Source: Candidatus Aminicenantota bacterium (GTDB lineage: Bacteria; Acidobacteriota; Aminicenantia; Aminicenantales; Aminicenantaceae). Taken from it: a stretch of 16,661 bases of DNA. The number at the start of each line of letters is the position of its first letter. The stretch's first letter is position 1. The stretch is from the NCBI GenBank assembly GCA_016926925.1, contig JAFGNQ010000104.1, positions 1-16,661 of the forward strand, given 5' to 3'. Under the pieces are notes generated by a model that made no database searches, was not told the origin of the DNA, and was given only the letters and a program-made list of their open reading frames with translations. Shown here piece by piece: positions 14,249-16,661 of the stretch. Position numbers and translations under genes: made by a program.

Positions 14249-15541
14249 ATGAAATGGGTTTACATTGAAGATATCGCCGGTTATACAAATCAGGAAATTG
14301 AAATTCGCGGCTGGCTCTATAACAAAAGATCCAGTGGAAAAATTCGATTTCTCCTCGTAAGGGATGGAACAGGTCTTATCCAGGGAACCATCTACAGTCC
14401 GGATAAAGATCATCCGCTTTTCCAAACTTTCGACCTGCTGACTCTGGAATCGTCCCTGATCGTTCGAGGACGCGTCAAAGAGGACCAGAGGGCTCCCGGC
14501 GGTTTTGAATTGGACATTACGGATATCCGGATTGTACAGGTTTCAGAGGAATATCCCATCACTCCCAAAGAACACGGTGTTCCTTTTCTCATGGAGCACC
14601 GTCATCTTTGGATTCGCTCGCAAAAACAGCGAGCTGTATTACAAATCAGAGCGGAAGTTATTAAGTCAATCCGCAATTTTTTCGACAGCAGAGGTTTCCG
14701 ACTCATGGACACGCCCATCCTGACACCAAGCGCAGTGGAGGGAACGACCACTCTATTTGAAACGGAATATTTCGATCAAAAGGCATACCTCAGTCAGAGC
14801 GGGCAGCTTTACAACGAAGCCACGGCTATGGCATTCGGAAAAGTTTATTGCTTCGGGCCTACTTTCAGAGCGGAAAAATCCAAAACGCGGAAGCATTTGA
14901 TCGAGTTTTGGATGGTCGAACCCGAAATAGCATTCGCCTTTCTGGAGGATATTATCGTTCTCGGAGAAGACCTCATCGTGTCCATTATCGAAAGAATCCT
15001 TGAAAAATGCAGAAAAGAACTCGATATTCTCGAGCGTGACACAAAACCTCTGGAAAGCGTGAAGAGACCATTCCCGAGATTGACTTATGATGAAGCGGTC
15101 GAAGTACTGAAAGAGAATGGAGCAAAGATAGGCTGGGGAGAAGATCTTGGGGCACCTGAAGAAACCCTCATATCAAAAATATACGCATCCCCGGTGAGTA
15201 TCACTCACTTTCCTGCCAAAATAAAGGCATTCTACATGCAGCCGGACAACGACCGGCCAGAGGTCGTATTGGGTGTGGATGTTCTGGCCGCTGAAGGATA
15301 CGGCGAACTTATCGGAGGTGGTCAGAGGATTCATGACCTGCACCTCTTGGAAAAGAGAATCCAGGAGTTCAAACTTCCTCGAGAAGCCTATGAATGGTAT
15401 ATTGACTTGAGGAGATACGGTTCCGTTCCCCATTCCGGCTTCGGATTGGGTGTAGAGAGAGTCCTGGCTTGGATATGCAGGATCAAGCATATCCGGGAGG
15501 CGATCCCTTTCCCGCGGTTGCTCTACCGAATCTATCCGTAA
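14249..15541 (+). CDS. asnS: asparaginyl-tRNA synthetase
   Basis: A 430-residue class IIb aminoacyl-tRNA synthetase that charges tRNA(Asn). The N-terminal OB-fold anticodon domain (about 1-100) includes EIEIRGWLYNKRSSGKIRF. The catalytic core shows TPSAVEGTTTLFET (159-172), LSQSGQLYNEATAMAF (181-196), motif 2 in FRAEKSKTRKHLIEFWMVEPE (207-226), and motif 3 in GFGLGVERVLAWI (398-409), ending in FPRLLYRIYP, the usual bacterial C-terminus. The ATG at 14249 gives the normal N-terminus MKWVYIEDI; an upstream in-frame start at 14147 would add 34 residues read across the promoter. The gene stands alone, with a promoter at its 5' end and a terminator-like hairpin after the stop, which fits an independent housekeeping transcript. 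Confidence 0.96.
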   Translation: MKWVYIEDIAGYTNQEIEIRGWLYNKRSSGKIRFLLVRDGTGLIQGTIYSPDKDHPLFQTFDLLTLESSLIVRGRVKEDQRAPGGFELDITDIRIVQVSEEYPITPKEHGVPFLMEHRHLWIRSQKQRAVLQIRAEVIKSIRNFFDSRGFRLMDTPILTPSAVEGTTTLFETEYFDQKAYLSQSGQLYNEATAMAFGKVYCFGPTFRAEKSKTRKHLIEFWMVEPEIAFAFLEDIIVLGEDLIVSIIERILEKCRKELDILERDTKPLESVKRPFPRLTYDEAVEVLKENGAKIGWGEDLGAPEETLISKIYASPVSITHFPAKIKAFYMQPDNDRPEVVLGVDVLAAEGYGELIGGGQRIHDLHLLEKRIQEFKLPREAYEWYIDLRRYGSVPHSGFGLGVERVLAWICRIKHIREAIPFPRLLYRIYP

Positions 15542-15550
15542 TGAGAATTC

Positions 15551-15573
15551 GGAATCGTCAATTCCTGTTTTTT
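15551..15573 (+). terminator. probable intrinsic terminator of asnS
   Basis: Ten bases after the asnS stop, GGAAT (15551-15555) and ATTCC (15561-15565) form a 5-bp stem around CGTCA and are followed by TGTTTTTT (15566-15573). The stem is short, but the position and U-tract fit a terminator. The U-tract also matches AAAAAACA at 15584-15591, which could form a competing, AT-rich hairpin. Confidence 0.5.
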
Positions 15574-15596
15574 AACCTGCAGCAAAAAACACGGCT

Positions 15597-15617
15597 ATTT
15601 TTTATGAATGAGCCAAG
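15597..15617 (+). repeat. direct repeat, copy 1 (21 bp)
   Basis: The 21 bases ATTTTTTATGAATGAG+CCAAG at 15597-15617 recur without mismatch at 15792-15812, 195 bp downstream. In this copy the right half lies in a palindrome (TGAAT 15605-15609 with ATTCA 15628-15632, and CCAAG 15613-15617 with CTTGG 15620-15624). Confidence 0.8.
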
Positions 15618-15752
15618 GGCTTGGATTATTCACGAGTTGAGATTGCTGCAGCGGCAAGGAAGCAGCCTATGAAGCCGTAGTGAACTACTGCAAATGGGCT
15701 GCAACGAAGCCGATGCACTGAGATCGGCTCGCCTGTAAGGTAAAAAATGGCG
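15605..15752 (+). other. structured intergenic block, possible small RNA or miniature element
   Basis: This gap between asnS and rimO has several nested inverted repeats. They are TGAAT/ATTCA with CCAAG/CTTGG inside (15605-15632), GCAGCC (15662-15667) with GGCTGC (15697-15702) enclosing GTAGT/ACTAC (15677-15688), AGCCGAT (15708-15714) with ATCGGCT (15723-15729), and CGCC (15730-15733) with GGCG (15749-15752). GCTGC/GCAGC (15645-15666) is an alternative pairing. I do not recognise a known RNA family. All reading frames are interrupted, so it is not an obvious gene. It may be a non-coding RNA, a regulatory leader of rimO, or a remnant mobile element. Confidence 0.4.
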
Positions 15753-15771
15753 GCAACAAGATGAGAGGCTC

Positions 15772-15800
15772 TTGAGATTGTAAGTGGCGGCATTTTTTAT
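15772..15800 (+). promoter_or_regulatory. candidate promoter for rimO
   Basis: TTGAGA (15772-15777) and TTTTAT (15795-15800) are 17 bp apart. A start near 15807 would leave a leader of about 14 nt before ATG 15821, with no Shine-Dalgarno. Both boxes lie in sequences that are repeated elsewhere in the gap (TTGAGATTG also at 15637-15645; the T6ATG block also at 15598-15606). Confidence 0.3.
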
Positions 15801-15812
15801 GAATGAGCCAAG
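15792..15812 (+). repeat. direct repeat, copy 2 (21 bp), adjoining rimO
   Basis: An exact second copy of the 21-bp repeat at 15597-15617, ending eight bases before the rimO start codon. It lacks the right arm of the palindrome present around copy 1. The preceding bases are also alike (CGGC before both, with one extra T in copy 1). Confidence 0.8.
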
Positions 15813-15820
15813 ATAGTACT

Positions 15821-16661
15821 ATGAACAAAATAGCTCTTATAAGCCTGGGTTGTGCCAAAAATTTAGTGGACAGCGAAGTCATGCTCGGACTGCTGGCAAA
15901 GGAGGCATACAGTATCACGACTGAGTTCACAGATGCCGATGTCATCATCGTCAACACCTGCGGCTTTATTCAGCCGGCCCGGCAGGAGTCTTGGGATGCG
16001 CTGAAAAAAGCTATCGCAGCAAAGAGGAAGGGCCATGTTAAAAAGGTGATTGCAGCAGGCTGTTATGTTCAAAAGAATCCGTCCGAACTGGCAAAAGAAT
16101 TCCCGGAAATCGACGGCTGGGTCGGTGTTAATGACTTTGATAAAATCGTCTCAGTTCTCAAAGAAATATCCTATGAAAGATCCAAGAACTGTTTCCTCTA
16201 TGACCATACAACACCACGCATTTTGTCAACTCCATCGTCATGGGGCTACCTCAAAATTTCCGAAGGATGCTCCCATCGATGTTCTTTCTGTGCCATTCCA
16301 CAAATCAAGGGAAGCTACCGGTCGCGGAGTATCTCTTCTATTGTCTTGGAGGCTGAGAATCTGGTCTCGCAAGGATTGAGAGAGATTAACCTGGTGTCTC
16401 AAGATTCCACGTATTTCGGCAAGGATGTCGGGTTGAAAAATGGGCTCGTGCTGTTGTTGAGGGAGTTGAGCCAGGTTGACCATCTGGATTGGATTCGTGT
16501 CCTTTACGGTTATCCTGATGAAGTTTCAGATCCTCTTCTTGAAATCATGCATGAAGCTAAAATCTGTTCCTACCTGGACATCCCATTCCAGCACTCGGAC
16601 CCGGCCATCCTTAAAAATATGAAGAGAGGCATGGACGGAAGAAAGGCGATGCGTCTCCTTC
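15821..16661 (+). CDS. rimO: ribosomal protein uS12 methylthiotransferase RimO (5' part, cut by window end)
   Basis: The first 280 codons of a radical-SAM methylthiotransferase that adds a methylthio group to an aspartate of ribosomal protein uS12. The N-terminal UPF0004 domain begins ISLGCAKNLVDSEVM, the RimO form of the motif, with cluster cysteines C11, C47 and C81. The radical-SAM motif is C150-SHR-C154-SF-C157 in LKISEGCSHRCSFCAIP. REINLVSQDSTYFG and the IPFQHSDP...MKRGM region also match RimO and argue against MiaB. The C-terminal TRAM domain lies beyond the window. ATG 15821 begins the canonical N-terminus; there is no clear ribosome site. It needs two [4Fe-4S] clusters and sulfur, and the window also encodes a cysteine desulfurase. 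Confidence 0.95.
   Translation, partial: MNKIALISLGCAKNLVDSEVMLGLLAKEAYSITTEFTDADVIIVNTCGFIQPARQESWDALKKAIAAKRKGHVKKVIAAGCYVQKNPSELAKEFPEIDGWVGVNDFDKIVSVLKEISYERSKNCFLYDHTTPRILSTPSSWGYLKISEGCSHRCSFCAIPQIKGSYRSRSISSIVLEAENLVSQGLREINLVSQDSTYFGKDVGLKNGLVLLLRELSQVDHLDWIRVLYGYPDEVSDPLLEIMHEAKICSYLDIPFQHSDPAILKNMKRGMDGRKAMRLL

Noticed and set aside
15650..15668. AAGGAAGCAGCC, which resembles the conserved core of bacterial SRP RNA
   Set aside because: Only about 12 bases match. The 5' side does not pair as in helix 8 of SRP RNA, the GGAA tetraloop is missing, and the flanks do not form the long terminal stem.
15597..15820. Peptide-like stretches in several frames of the asnS-rimO gap, possible transposase remnant
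   Set aside because: Every frame is broken by stops within a few tens of codons, and no transposase motif could be recognised. Treated as a structured non-coding block instead.

Overview
The window is about 16.7 kb of gene-dense bacterial DNA of middling GC content. It reads as chromosome: fourteen recognisable protein genes (the last cut by the window edge), no tRNA, rRNA, CRISPR array, transposase or phage gene. The mix suggests an uncultured, probably anaerobic or facultative, menaquinone-using heterotroph: a MenG/UbiE methyltransferase, a corrinoid/iron-sulfur reductive-dehalogenase-like protein, a DUF4416 protein, a secreted GH63-like glycosidase and an ACT-less SerA paired with a class V aminotransferase. 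This combination is seen in lineages such as Aminicenantota/Acidobacteriota, Desulfobacterota or Omnitrophota. I cannot fix the phylum from the sequence alone.

Layout. (1) 1-2080, plus strand: the possible tail of an upstream gene, a 12-helix Fsr-like MFS exporter, and the menaquinone methyltransferase. (2) 2058-4715, minus strand: a secreted GH63/MGH1-like glycosidase followed by a short, apparently C-terminally truncated STAS protein whose end runs 23 bp into the end of menG. (3) 4928-8973, minus strand: a membrane-anchored reductive-dehalogenase-like protein, then a translationally coupled pair of class V PLP enzymes, one with a twin-arginine signal (CefD-like) and one kynureninase-like. 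(4) 9187-13638, plus strand: an M20 (CPG2-type) carboxypeptidase, then a serine-biosynthesis module (SGPL-type aminotransferase overlapping SerA) and a NifS/IscS-type cysteine desulfurase. (5) 13629-16661: DUF4416 on the minus strand, divergent from asnS, then a structured intergenic block with direct repeats, then rimO, open at the right edge.

The genes form small functional sets: SerA plus aminotransferase make (phospho)serine, and the desulfurase mobilises cysteine sulfur, which RimO and the two [4Fe-4S] clusters of the reductase need in the form of Fe-S clusters. The least ordinary parts are the RdhA-like protein with its own N-terminal membrane anchor and no Tat signal, the Tat-targeted PLP enzyme downstream of it, the concentration of four Aminotran_5 (PF00266) superfamily genes within 9 kb, the repeated placement of sigma70-like -10 boxes so close to start codons that the mRNAs should be leaderless or nearly so, and the repeat-flanked, hairpin-rich block between asnS and rimO.
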